Source: Osmia lignaria lignaria (Eukaryota > Arthropoda > Insecta > Hymenoptera > Megachilidae). Taken from it: DNA of 64,000 bases. The DNA is taken from contig NC_135039.1 of NCBI RefSeq assembly GCF_051020975.1, positions 9,770,692 to 9,834,691 on the forward strand. The letters are read 5' to 3'. Below the pieces are notes generated by a model that saw only the letters and a list, made by a program, of their open reading frames with translations, was not told the origin of the DNA and ran no database searches. Shown here in pieces: positions 1-9,986 of the stretch. The stretch's first letter is position 1. Every line of letters starts with the position of its first letter. Made by a program: the position numbers and the translations under genes.

Positions 1-18
1 GATATCGCTGATACGTAC

Positions 19-209
19 CCTCATCTCCGGGAATTGACTTTGATAGGTGTTCAGAGGCACGAGCACCTGATCCGCTAGTTTGTGAGTGAAGTCTTGCCAC
101 AACATGTCAAGATTTTGAGCTTGCACGTACAAAAGATCATGACCGGTCCACTGACTTTCGTAGATCTCGTTCAGGGAATCCATGAGCGTCTTCGACGCTG
201 CTTGCACCG
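19..209 (-). CDS. Amph: Amphiphysin, N-BAR domain exon (downstream of the two found)
   Basis: Internal coding exon of amphiphysin, an N-BAR/SH3 protein that binds and curves membranes; in insects it organises muscle T-tubules and polarised membranes (family knowledge). Read on the minus strand, a TTTACAG acceptor ends at 210, the exon runs 209 to 19 (191 nt: two bases plus 63 codons), and a GTACGT donor starts at 18. The first two bases (CG) join the last G of the exon at 9851-9986 to give Ala, so phases match. The peptide runs from AVQAASKTLMDSLNEIY through WTGHDLL, LWQDFTHKLADQVLVPLN to YQSQFPEMR, which is the classic BAR-domain segment of amphiphysins. No stops or frameshifts. The next exon (starting near KK.EKR in homologues) lies outside the window. 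Confidence 0.93.
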
Positions 210-290
210 CTGTAAACAAGCAGAGAAATACGAATTTTACATGACTGGTGTTCTTACATTTCTCTGAGATTTCACGTAGCTGATATTTTC

Positions 291-571
291 ACTTCCGGTC
301 AAAAATGCTGAGACCGGAAGTCGAAAAACAGATTTTCCGAAAGGTCTTTTCAATGCTGATTTCAGAATTGGTATTCTTTTTATTCTAAGACGAAGTTTTT
401 TTTCCCTTAAATTTTTTGATCTTTTCCTCATTTTAAACAACTTCCGGTTCAGACTGGAAGTCGAGTCACCCGTCATTTTGAAGCCTCTTTTATGCTGATT
501 CTAAATATCACATTGGTTTTGAGATCTAACATGGTCAGTGTTTTGTGCCACTTCCGGTCAAAACCGGAAGT
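291..571. repeat. Three spaced ACTTCCGGT/ACCGGAAGT palindromes
   Basis: Inverted pairs of ACTTCCGGT and ACCGGAAGT (or close variants) occur at 291-321, 440-461 and 550-571, just inside the 3' end of the Amph intron. The middle copy is imperfect (ACTTCCGGTT...ACTGGAAGT). The half-site CCGGAAGT is the textbook ETS-family core, but equally these may be sub-repeats of an old transposon. No function is shown by the sequence. Confidence 0.5.
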
Positions 572-843
572 CCAAAACCTTAAGCGCACGGTTCCAGACC
601 ATGAAGAACGTAATAGCGAAAGCTGTTTGCGTTTATCCCTTACCGTATTTGCTCCACAGTAAGTCAGACAGACAGACAGATGGACACACTGGAAAACCTA
701 TAGGAGAGAAACTCCAGTAACTTTAATAGTTTACGTAAATTTTACGCAAAAATTTTAAGCAATTCAAGTTATAAATCAGATTCGGGGAGGGGGAGACATT
801 ACCACCCTTTTCTCTATGTATATATTTACACGAGTATGTACAT

Positions 844-1108
844 TGAGTTGCATTGAACTTGTCGCAGTGAAGTTGGCTACAAATTCACTAACGCATTCAC
901 GCCGCGTCGGTGAGTGAATGCGTGGCCAACTTCACTGCGACAAGTTCAATGCAACTCACTGTACACTGAGTTTCATCGAAGTTGTCGCAGTGAAGTTGGC
1001 GCACTAACATATTCACGCCGCGTCGACAGCACCTCGCCCATCGGCTCACCGACGCGGCGTGAATGTGTTAGTGCGCCAACTTCACTGCGACAACTTCGAT
1101 GGGACTCA
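844..1108. mobile_element. Two adjacent small hairpin elements, TGAGT...ACTCA family
   Basis: Two nearly perfect palindromes 8 bp apart: 844-958 and 967-1108. Each begins TGAGTT.CAT.GAA.TTGT and ends with the inverse, with arms of about 50-60 bp around a CGCCGCGTCG core. Both are non-coding. Related copies are at 9161-9272 and, with a much longer interior, 50941-51695, so these look like internally deleted foldback elements. Confidence 0.75.
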
Positions 1109-1643
1109 GAAACGATCCGATTCATTCCGAATGCGGAAAGGCTGCAGCCTCGTGTATCTATCGACTAGTTGCACGTCGAGCTACCATTTGCACGGCGCAT
1201 GCGGGTATTTATGTGCGAATGCTGTTACGTACCGTCTCGACTGATAAACGAAAGGTAAAATGCATTGGTGTAGACACGGACTTCCGCGAAAACCACTGAA
1301 AATTTAACTTGCTATTTAAGCTGAACGAATCCAATATTTCTCTCGAAACTCTGAAAAATTGATTGCTTCGTGGTATACAAATATACGGTTTAATTTTTAA
1401 TTAATAAAGAACAAGTTAATCGGTGTCACGTTCAATGAAAAACTATTAATTTTAACCCTTTATTACAGAATTTTTTAAATTTTGATTAAGATAAATTTTC
1501 AATCTCTCATGAGTAATAATAATAACCAAATTTTTATCTAGTTTGAGATTATTTTGAACAGGGACATACATATGTTTTGAAAAGTGTCAGTGTGCTTTAT
1601 GCAACATATGAAAATCATTAAAAGAGCGCCGCGTTTTAAATTA

Positions 1644-1828
1644 CAGTAGACTCTCGTTATATTGCCACATCACTGTTTTGACGTTCGAAAGGATTTAAAG
1701 CATACTAGTGTCACTCTTTCAGCATCATAGTCTATAAAAATGATACAATTTTATCCCCCTTTCCCCTTCCTACTGAAACTTTTCCGCTCCTACTACCCAG
1801 TTCGCGGCGATATAACGAGAGTCTACTG
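1644..1828. mobile_element. Pogo-like MITE
   Basis: A 185-bp non-coding element with inverted ends CAGTAGACTCTCGTTATATT and their complement, flanked by TA on both sides (1642-1643, 1829-1830). CAGT ends plus TA duplication fit pogo/Tigger-type elements; the assignment is inferred from ends only, since no matching transposase is present. Confidence 0.75.
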
Positions 1829-2510
1829 TAATGTAATTTAATAGAATTTCATATTATATGAAAAATAGTTTATATATTAAATTTAATGGAAAAGAATAAC
1901 AATATCTTTATAAACTAAAAATAATTAAATAAGAACATCATTTTAAATATTTTATATTCTCTGCGTACTACGCCACTGGTAGGTAAAAACAAGAAGTTCA
2001 AAGTGCTCGTTGTTGTCCCTGTCGTTACTTCTTGATATGTAAATGACTGTTTTTATCTTACTTTTTCAGGAGATCATGACTTCCTTCTGCAGGTACACCG
2101 TCTGTACATTTGCAATTACGATTGCAGAACAAATTCATTTGTGTAAACATTACAAAATTCGAGATAGCAAATTATAATAAAGCGTTGCATTAAAAAGGAG
2201 TTCTCAATAGTTTTAATAATTCTGTCCATGAAATTTTTATTCTTTTTAAGATCATTGAAATTTAATACAAGGATTCTGTGTTGAATATTTTTTTAAATTT
2301 CAACTTTCAACTATTTAAGGACAAATTTTTTAATATCCTTTGAGAAAATTTTGTTTTTTAAGTATCTTATCATATTGTAACATCTTTTGCAAATGAGAAC
2401 AATTTTTGTAAATAAAAATAATGATTTAGAATAACATTATATTAATACATGAATAAACAAGTTGTAAAAATTCACTGAAATTACAGTTTGCCACTTGGGT
2501 CACAGAATTA

Positions 2511-2690
2511 CAGTAGACTCTCGTTATATTGCCTCGGATGGGGCTTTAAAATTTGTCAAGATTCCAAGTTCTCATTTAAAGGGGAAAGGAAGATAAAAAT
2601 GTATGATCTTCGTAGACTATGATGGTGGAAAGGTGGCATTAGTATGCTTGGTAATCCCTATGAAAGTGGCAATATAACGAGAGGCTACTG
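2511..2690. mobile_element. Pogo-like MITE
   Basis: A 180-bp copy of the family described at 1644-1828, with TA on both sides. The interior (AAGCATACTA-type motif and a purine-rich GGGGAAAGGAAG stretch) runs in the opposite orientation to the first copy. Confidence 0.75.
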
Positions 2691-3879
2691 TAAAAAAATC
2701 TGCAATAATTAGTGATTTTAGAAATTTTTTAATTATAAGCAGAAATTGTAAGTTAAACCGTTAAATACAATATTATAAATAATAAATAATAATAATAAAA
2801 AAATAAAAATATCATTTGCATGCCTTTGATTCTAAATGACTTAATATAAGGTGATAATTTTTATCATTAATTTTGCAAAAAACAATCTTTTTGCAGCATC
2901 ATTTGTTTTTGAATGCACATCTAGAAATTATCTCCTGCTAATCAGTTTTGAAAATTTTGCAGTGAAAAGCAACTTTTTCACGGTAACATTTCTTTAGATC
3001 CACGTGTAGATTGGGACAGTAGTACTAGGAGTAGAGATGAAATTATAACGTCTGTTGCTTTCAACGATTGACGTTTCTGAGCGAGGCGTAGAGCCTGCGC
3101 AGAAACAGCGGTCATTATTCAATGTTTGCTTTCGCTATTCATCTACCTGCCATTCATCTGTGAATCGTATATACGGGACTCGTCGTCAATTGTGAATACG
3201 CACTTGGAACACCCTTTTTTTTCGGGGAACATCGTACGAGCGTTTATGATTCGCTGATCTTGCTCTACTTGCTCCAAGCTAACAAGAACTTACGTCAATT
3301 TACTAATCGACTTGTTATACTAATAAATTCTACTTGGTAATTACTGAATATTAATTGGTACATAGAATAATACTGGGGAGAAAATTTTTTGTTTCGAGCA
3401 CCGGTTATTCTCGCGTTTAATAAAAATTAATCTAATTAAGTATTAATAGTCGAATTTTTATTTACGCTGTAAATCGAGTCGATATACAATAATCTCTTGC
3501 TATATTGCTGGTTAGATGTAAGAGCACATAAAAAAGTATGTAAGGATTAAGATGTCAATATTCGACCCTGAAGTATATATTTACTATAAATTCTTGTTAT
3601 AATGTCGGATACAGAAAATTTTTAGAATGGGCAATATAGAAAGAGCTTGTTACATACGGTAGATGATAAATCGATCGAAGCTCTAACATACATACACACG
3701 TTGTCTGAACGTTCAATAAAAGATTTGCAATTAATTGTATTTGTCGATTAAAAAAGAAAGAAGTCATTACTACAGCGATCTGCGTGGATCTCTATGTGCT
3801 ACTCTTGTTATATTGCCGCATGACGGATTTTATGCCTTATCCCTTATTTTATCTATTAATTGTCTATACCATTTTTATT

Positions 3880-4530
3880 AAATTATAAAAGATAATAGAT
3901 CATTTTAAAGTCCTAAAACATAATTTTCAAACATCATCTAAAAAATTATCTGAAGGATAAAATTATATACAAAATTATCTAAATAACTTTTTAGATAATT
4001 TCCAAAAATTATATAGAAAAGATAAAAATATCTACAAGTTATCTACATAATTTTCCAGGTCATTTTCAAACATTATCTCAAAAATTATCTGAAAGGTAAA
4101 ATTATATACAAAATTATCTAAATAACTTTTTGGATAATTTCCAAAAATTATATAGAAAAAATAAAAATATCAATAAAGTTATCTACATAATCTTTCAGAT
4201 AATTTTCTAACATCATCTAAAAAATTATCTGAAGGATAAAATTATATACAAAATTATCTAAATAACTTTTTGGATAATTTCCAAAAATTATATAGAAAAG
4301 ATAAAAATATCTACAAAGTTATCTACATAATTTTCAAACATTATCTCAAAAATTATCTGAAAGGTAAAACTAATTACTAAATTATCTAAATAACTTCTCA
4401 GATAATTTTTAAAAATTATATAGAAAAGATAAAAATATCAATAAAGTTATCTACATAATCTCTCAGATAATTTTCAAAAATTATATAGAAAATTATCTAA
4501 AAGATAAAATTATTTATAAAATTGTCTAGG
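3880..4530. repeat. Tandem array of ~140-bp AT-rich units
   Basis: About four and a half diverged copies of a unit built from AAATTATCTGAAGGATAAAA, TAACTTTTTGGATAATTTCC and ATCTACATAATTTTC. The landmark AAAAATTATCTG recurs near 3941, 4079, 4221 and 4348, giving periods of about 128-141 bp. Non-coding. Confidence 0.8.
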
Positions 4531-4789
4531 TGATTTTAAACAACGAAAAAATAAATTGAGAAATGAAATGAAATAAAAAAGAAGAATGATAAGTGTTATT
4601 GATTTAATTCTTATTTCGAACACACAAAATGTTTAAGCTTGAAGTACTTAACAGTCAAAGGGTTAAGGATAGGTCTAAAGGGAGCTATAACCTTAGTCCT
4701 ACTTCGCAGGGGGGTTCGAATGAATCTGTTTTCACCTTGTCCCTTTTCTTTATGATTAGATGTTATTTATTTTTATTTGAAATAAATTT

Positions 4790-4875
4790 CAATTTTTAAG
4801 CCAAGTTTATGAACCAAGGGGGTCCTCAGAGGTTTGATAGCCCGGGGCCCCAGAAATATTAATCAGGCATTGTAC
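4790..4875 (+). repeat. Fragment of AAGCCAAGTTTAT...GGGGCCCC repeat family
   Basis: Contains TTTTTAAGCCAAGTTTATGA, AGGTTTGATAGCCCGGGGCC and ATTAATCAGGC. The same block recurs at 18055-18265 (inverted), 50650-50880 and 59640-59740, marking a dispersed element. Where more complete (50650) it starts with GTGCCGGATTAAGGGG. Confidence 0.55.
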
Positions 4876-5730
4876 GACGAGGATAATCGACATAAACATT
4901 ACAAGGGTTAAATGTGCCTTTGATAAATCACGGGGAACTCACGCGAAACCTGTTACAATTTTATTTGTCAGAAGAACCGTAGATCCAACCATTTTCTACC
5001 ATCCTCTATTTAGAAACGTGTTTTACTTCACTTTACAGATGAAAACAGGTCATATAAAACTGGTTCTTATACTGGTTCAGCATCTAGTTTGTAAATTACT
5101 ATAAACAGTAACTTGCAGTGCAAAATTGAACGCAAATCAAGGCCGCGAACGATAAAAAAGAATCTTGGAATTAGATTCATTCCATTTTGAAAAAAATATC
5201 TTAAAGTTCCTTTGATAAAGTAACTGTCAGGCTCAAGTAAACAAAGTCGTAAAAGAAGTTATTATATATCCTTCATTCAATAATTACTCATTTGTATTCT
5301 TGTCGTATTATTTTTAAAATAATGTTTAAGAGCAAAACTTGTACACACTCATTGTCAGTGTGGAATAAATGATTTTTTTTTATTTAACTTCTTTCCTCGA
5401 GTGTAATTTACCGATTCATAAATTGTCAAGTCAATAATAATAAATTAATTTTTATTAGTACATACTTTGCAAAAGGTTTCATTCGTTTAATTAGAAAAAC
5501 GATGATTATTAATTCATTAATTGCAATCTGTATTGATTTAAAGTCATTTGAAATTAATAGTTTTAATTCTTTTATTTTTCTACTTTTTTATCATATTGAA
5601 AGAAATATATAGTGTTCCATTCAAAAAATACCCAGCTATGAAGAATTTTCTACTTTTTAATTAAAAAGAAGAATCATGCTAATGAAGTATAGTCTTTAAT
5701 ACGAGTAAATGTGTAAATATAACATTATTG

Positions 5731-6156
5731 GGGGAAACTTCCGAAATGCCCCATCACCCCAGGACAACCAAACTTCGGATTTATAGTAATTGAGGGACGA
5801 GCAATCGAATGAGACCATTTTCAGAACTGGCAAATAAACCGTTCTCGAGATATACAGGGTATTCTAAAAATACGGAAACCCCCTATTACCTCGATAAGAA
5901 CGCATTTTCACGGAAAATGACTAACCTGACCTAGGTTAGGGTTAGGGTTAGGGTTAGGTTAGGTTAGTCATTTTCCGTGAAAATGCGTTCTTATCGAGGT
6001 AATAGGGGGTTTCCGCATTTTTAGAATACCCTGTATATCTCGAGAGCGGTTTATTGCCAGTTCTGAAAATGGTCTCATTCGATTTCTCGTCCCTCAATTA
6101 CTATAAATCCGAAGTTTGGTTGTCCTGGGGTGATGGGGCCCTTCGGAAGTATACCC
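5731..6156. mobile_element. Foldback element with telomere-like loop and 8-bp target duplication
   Basis: A 426-bp element made of two almost identical inverted arms of about 190 bp, starting GGGGAAACTTCCGAAATGCC and ending with the complement of GGGTATACTTCCGAAGGGCC. The loop (about 5925-5968) is a run of TTAGGG and TTAGG units, embedded in arms ending TGACTAACCTGA. The direct repeat CATTATTG flanks both sides (5723-5730, 6157-6164). Non-coding. A shorter copy with its own 8-bp duplication is at 25213-25446. An 8-bp duplication with G-rich termini suggests a Merlin- or hAT-type mobiliser, an inference only. Confidence 0.85.
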
Positions 6157-6362
6157 CATTATTGAATAAATAACTTAAGAAAAGAAAAGAGAAGATAAAG
6201 TTTAAATAACATCACTAGTATACTAACAATCTATAATAAAGAAATGCATGGAGCAATTAAATTACAAAATTAATAGCTGTTGTATTTAATGAATGTGTCT
6301 TATTACGTAAGACCATTTTCATTGTGACACTTAATACATCTCTGAATGTCCCAGAAAGACTG

Positions 6363-7478
6363 TTAGCCCCTTAAAGGGGTGATTACTGAGGTGATTCTGA
6401 ACAACTTTTTCCTTTGCCAAAATGTTGGTTAAGGCTTCACTTTTGAATTATTAATGAAAAACCCTGTCCAATTAGAGCGCTGGCTGAACGGCAAGAGTGT
6501 TGGCTATTGACCGCATTCGAACAGATGCGCGTCGTGAACAAGTGCAGCTCCCTCACGTCGGCACAATCTGCGGCTTCGTTTTCGAGATACAAACAATTGA
6601 AAATTGGAATAGTAATTTCCGGGGCGCGTGTTTCGCTTTCAAATAGTTGACAGTGGCTTCGTTTTCGAGATACAGTAAAATCTCTCTAGTTGTCCGCAGG
6701 CTGAGAAGCGAAAATGGACAATGTGGGCAGGGTAGACACGATTTTTCGAGCCTCGCTGCTGCGTTTGATCTCCGGCGACAAATCGTAAAAGAGAAAGATA
6801 GCATAAGAGCCGTAGCAGTCGAGAAATTAACAAGAATTTAACTTTCTTATTTTTAGAATTTTCTAGATGCAAATTGTTTTAACATGTTGGTACAATTTTT
6901 TGATATAATTTGGACTATATGGACGAGAAAAAAAATTCGCATTGGGGATGTTCTCTTGTACATAAAATAAAGTAAATATGCTCCAAATTATATGGCGTTT
7001 GGTCTTATTTTAATCAGAAGAGTCTGGCCATTAAGAAATCCGTAGGCAAAAAAAATTAATATTAAAAAAGTTACAGTGTTTTATTATAAACTACCAAACT
7101 TTAACTCTCATCAAAGAAGCCGCGTCGCGTATCGCGTGACTGACTCGAAGGAACAGAACATAGGCGTCGGGTGAGAAATACATAGTCGTAGGACGAAAGT
7201 TGGTGGACACTGTCACCAGGGCAACAAACGGACAACTAGAGAGATTTTACTGTACAAGCAATTGGAAATTGGAATATCAGCTGTCAGATGTTCGAAAGCG
7301 AAACACACGCCTCGGAAACTGATATTCCAATTTTCAATTGCTTATATCTCGAAAATAAAGCCATAGATTGTATCGACGTAGTGTCGATGCATTTGTTCAC
7401 GACGACGCGTCGATTCGAACGCGATCAGTAGCCAACACTCTCGTGGTTCAACCCGCGCTCTAATTGGACAGTGTTTTT
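6363..7478. mobile_element. Foldback element interrupted by a second element
   Basis: Inverted arms (about 6456-6670 and 7255-7475) match over motifs such as CAATTGAAAATTGGAATA, GTGTTTCGCTTTC and CGAACGC/GCGTTCG-type segments. The outer part (GATT.CTGAGGTGATTCTGAACAACTTTTTCCTTTGCCAAAAT) is shared with the element at 12611-14056 and the arm at 40940-41182, so these are one family. The right arm lacks the outermost part. Interior occupied by a separate insertion (6673-7252). No coding capacity recognised. Confidence 0.65.
6673..7252. mobile_element. TA-flanked MITE with CAGTAAAATCTCTCTAGTTG ends
   Basis: A 580-bp element with 24-bp inverted ends (CAGTAAAATCTCTCTAGTTG plus TCCG) and TA on both sides (6671-6672, 7253-7254), inserted in the foldback element. 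CAGT termini and TA duplication again fit pogo/Tc1-type mobilisation, but the ends differ from the commoner MITE at 1644. No transposase frame. Confidence 0.7.
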
Positions 7479-7609
7479 CATCTCAAACTTAGTAAAGATA
7501 AGCTTGAAGAATCATGCCCTGAATGCAATATCGGCTCCTAAATGGAATTCCGAGACTCGAGTCGAGTTCGAGTCCCGAGTTGACATTCGGGTACCTAAAC
7601 AAAATGTGC

Positions 7610-7990
7610 TGGACAAACTTCCGAGGTTTCGTGCAATCCGACCCGACCCAATACTACTCGATCATTATCCGACCCGACCCGATATTACCCGATCACTACC
7701 CGACCCGATCCGACCCGATACTACCCGATCATTACCCGACCCGACCCGATCCGATCCGATACTACCCGATCATTACCCGGTTCGACCTGAGCATTACCCG
7801 GCTCGATCTGAACATTACCCGACCATTACCCGACCATTACCCGACTTAATATTACCATTACCCGACTCGACCTGATCATTACCCGATCCAATCCAATTAT
7901 TACCCGACTCGACCTGATCATTACCCCACCCAATCCAATCATTATCCGAGTAGACTTGATCATTACCCGATCCGACCCGACCCGGGGCTC
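7610..7990 (+). repeat. CCCGA-type tandem array
   Basis: Irregular array of short units such as CCCGACCCGATACTACCCGATCATTACC and TACCCGACTCGACCTGATCA, bounded by CGGGTACC at 7589 and GGCTCGGGTACCCG at 7984-7997. It creates open frames on both strands (Asp-His-Tyr-Pro-rich peptides) that are a by-product of the repeat. A related scrap with CGGACAGGATCGGGTTGAGTCGG is near 21045-21130. Confidence 0.8.
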
Positions 7991-8540
7991 GGGTACCCGT
8001 ACACTTCTAATCACATTTCATAAAATTTACACAAAAGTATTGTTCATAGCACCAATTTAAAAAAAATAGATGGTGTAACATACAACCTTTTTTTAATTTG
8101 AAAAATAAATAATGATTCAATAATGAGTAATTAAATAAGTAAGAAGTAAATAATTTATTAACTGCGAACACAAATTGAGGTACAAAAATCATTGTTTTTG
8201 ACACTGGCATGTATCAATTTTTCAAAAAGCATACAAATAATTACTTTTTTCTTAACTCCCTACACTACAACATCGTATTACACACGTGACGCAACTACAG
8301 TTCAAACGTGTAGGCTGGTGCTTTTAGTATGGCTGAATTTTCAGTTGAATTCTAATTTTAATTTATTTAGTCAAGGGTCGTTGAATACTGTGTCTGCATT
8401 ATATTTCATTTTTCTTTATTTGTTAGCTTTGACTAACGCAACTATTGAACAAATCATAGGCGAAGGGGTTAACACTAAAACTACCAAAGGGGTCAAAATA
8501 ACTGCTTTCCAATTTCTTATTTTAAACCTCTACCCTATTG

Positions 8541-9609
8541 GACACTATTGGATAGATCACGAAAAATCGAAGCGAAAAGTTCTGTAGCATTTTTCGATGG
8601 GATCAGTAGTTTAGCCACATTTCGTTGTTGAAAATTGAAAAATTGACCAATCAGCGCACAGCTTGAGTGGCAAGACATGCGGAGTAGGAGACTACAGGGA
8701 ATCGGAGTCTCCGTTTGCAGTGACGGTTTTAGCAATATTAGCGCCCTGGGCAAGATTATCTGGGTGCCCATTCAGGGGATCAAAATTTTTAAGAAAAAAA
8801 AAGACAAGGTAATAATATGAAACGATGAATCTGTAGGTAGATTGTAAAAATTGTTAAATTACATAGCAACTTTACTAATCTAAATAATATGAGATGTAGA
8901 TAGAGAGGAGACAATGAGAAAATATCGGCATATTCGCATACTAGGGACTCCGGGCTGCGGCGCCCCCTACAGATCTAGCGCCCTGGACGATTGCCCCCCC
9001 CCCCCCCCCCCCCCAAACCGGCACTGTCCATTACCTCGACTCTCGGTGTGACTCGGCCATAGAGGGGTAACTGATAATCGCGGTAAGGGGGAATTCATCT
9101 GACTTCGACTATTTTCGTAAGCGCAGACTCGGGTATGTTCGGCTTTTCGCATCCGTACGATGATTGCATTGAACTTGTCGCAGTGAAGTTGGCTACAAAT
9201 TGACTACGTATCACGCCGCGTCGATGAGTGAATGCGTGGCCAACTTCACTGCGACAAGTTCAATGCAACTCAGTGTATACATACATACATATGCATACAT
9301 ACATGTGAAATATGAGCCGAATACTACCGAGTCTTGCCGGAGTAAGTCGATGTCAGACGAGTACCTTACTCGCCCCGAATATCAGATCCCCCCTAGCCTA
9401 AAGTAGCAGTTATGCTCGGTCTATATTTTCATATGTCTATGGGCTCGCCGGTACGGCGGCAGAAGAGTCTATTCCGCGCGTCTTGCCACTCAAGCTGCGC
9501 GCTGATTGGTCAATTTTTAACAACGAAATGTGGCTAAACTACTGATCCCATCGAAAAATGCTACAGAACTTTTCGCTTCGATTTTTCGTGATCTATCCAA
9601 TGGCGTAGT
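8541..9609. mobile_element. Nested foldback element with ~140-bp arms
   Basis: The arm at about 8547-8690 (TTGGATAGATCACGAAAAAT ... ACCAATCAGCGC) is the inverted copy of 9478-9598 (GCGCTGATTGGTCAATTTTT ... GATCTATCCAA). The interior holds a 20-base C run (about 8995-9014), the palindromic element at 9161-9272 and a TACATACATACATATG microsatellite (about 9279-9305). No gene recognised. Confidence 0.75.
9161..9272. mobile_element. Hairpin element, TGAGT...ACTCA family
   Basis: Palindrome with arms TGCATTGAACTTGTCGCAGT / ACTGCGACAAGTTCAATGCA, nearly identical to 844-958, sitting inside the foldback element that is itself inside a TTAA MITE: a three-level nest. Confidence 0.75.
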
Positions 9610-9850
9610 GTGCATCAAACGTCGGTAGTTTTAGTATTAATGAACCCTCTAGAATATTAACTCGTAGGTAATGTAGTATACACTTTTCTGTGTTTTTCAA
9701 AAGTCATAAATTAAATCATACGAGGCAAGTCCTTTTGTCTCTAAAATTGTACTATACACATACCCCTTCTAGATACCCATTCAAACAGCTATGCAGCTTG
9801 TTGCATTTGTTTACAACTCGTTCCTTCGAATGCATTGTTATTCGGCTTAC

Positions 9851-9986
9851 CTCGAACGCATCTGATGTAATTGTTAAACTCCTTTTGCAGTCTGTTCGCG
9901 GCATTCTGTTGCCTCATGAAGTTCTGCAGATGCTCGTCGAATATATCGTCCGCAGTTCTGTCCACCTTGCCCAGATTTTGAAGAAA
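9851..9986 (-). CDS. Amph: Amphiphysin, N-BAR domain exon (upstream of the two found)
   Basis: Internal coding exon preceding the one at 19-209. On the minus strand the acceptor TATGGTTGCAG ends at 9987, the exon runs 9986 to 9851 (136 nt, 45 codons plus one base) and the donor GTAAGC follows. The peptide begins FLQNLGKVDRTADDIFDEHL and continues with NFMRQQNAANRLQKEFNNYI and RCVR; this is the first long BAR helix of amphiphysin/BIN1 proteins and leaves little doubt about identity. The final G pairs with CG of the next exon (Ala). Met replaces the Asn I would expect in NFNRQQ. In relatives the segment before this is the N-terminal amphipathic helix ending ...GRAKEK; I could not find that exon on the minus strand between here and 64000. 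Confidence 0.95.

Larger units (their letters stand above)
8469..9640. mobile_element. TTAA-flanked TTAACACTA MITE, split by a nested foldback insertion
   Basis: The left part (TTAACACTAAAACTACCAAA, 8469-8540) and right part (GTGCATCAAACGTCGGTAGT...TTAA, 9610-9640) belong to the ~195-bp family seen intact at 10708, 15213 and 44245. They are separated by the insertion at 8541-9609. Confidence 0.75.
210..9850 (-). other. Amph: Amph intron between the two BAR-domain exons
   Basis: Phase-1 intron of about 9.6 kb. Donor GTAAGC at 9850 downward, acceptor TTTACAG ending at 210. It is filled with repeats annotated separately: two hairpins, two pogo-like MITEs, a 140-bp tandem array, two foldback elements, a CCCGA array and a nested MITE. 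The remaining stretches (about 600-840, 1110-1640, 1830-2510, 2690-3880, 4880-5720, 8000-8460, 9641-9850) are AT-rich and I recognise nothing else in them, except degraded pogo-like ends near 3495-3660 and 3790-3830. Confidence 0.85.

Noticed and set aside
3880..4530. Possible CRISPR-like array of regularly spaced repeats
   Set aside because: Whole ~140-bp units repeat without constant-repeat/variable-spacer structure, and the genome is an insect's; same reasoning for the 75-, 104-, 128- and 162-bp arrays.
7471..7875. 134-residue open frame rich in DHYPTRPD repeats
   Set aside because: It is the translation of the CCCGA tandem array; open frames exist in more than one frame and on both strands there, so it is not evidence of a gene.
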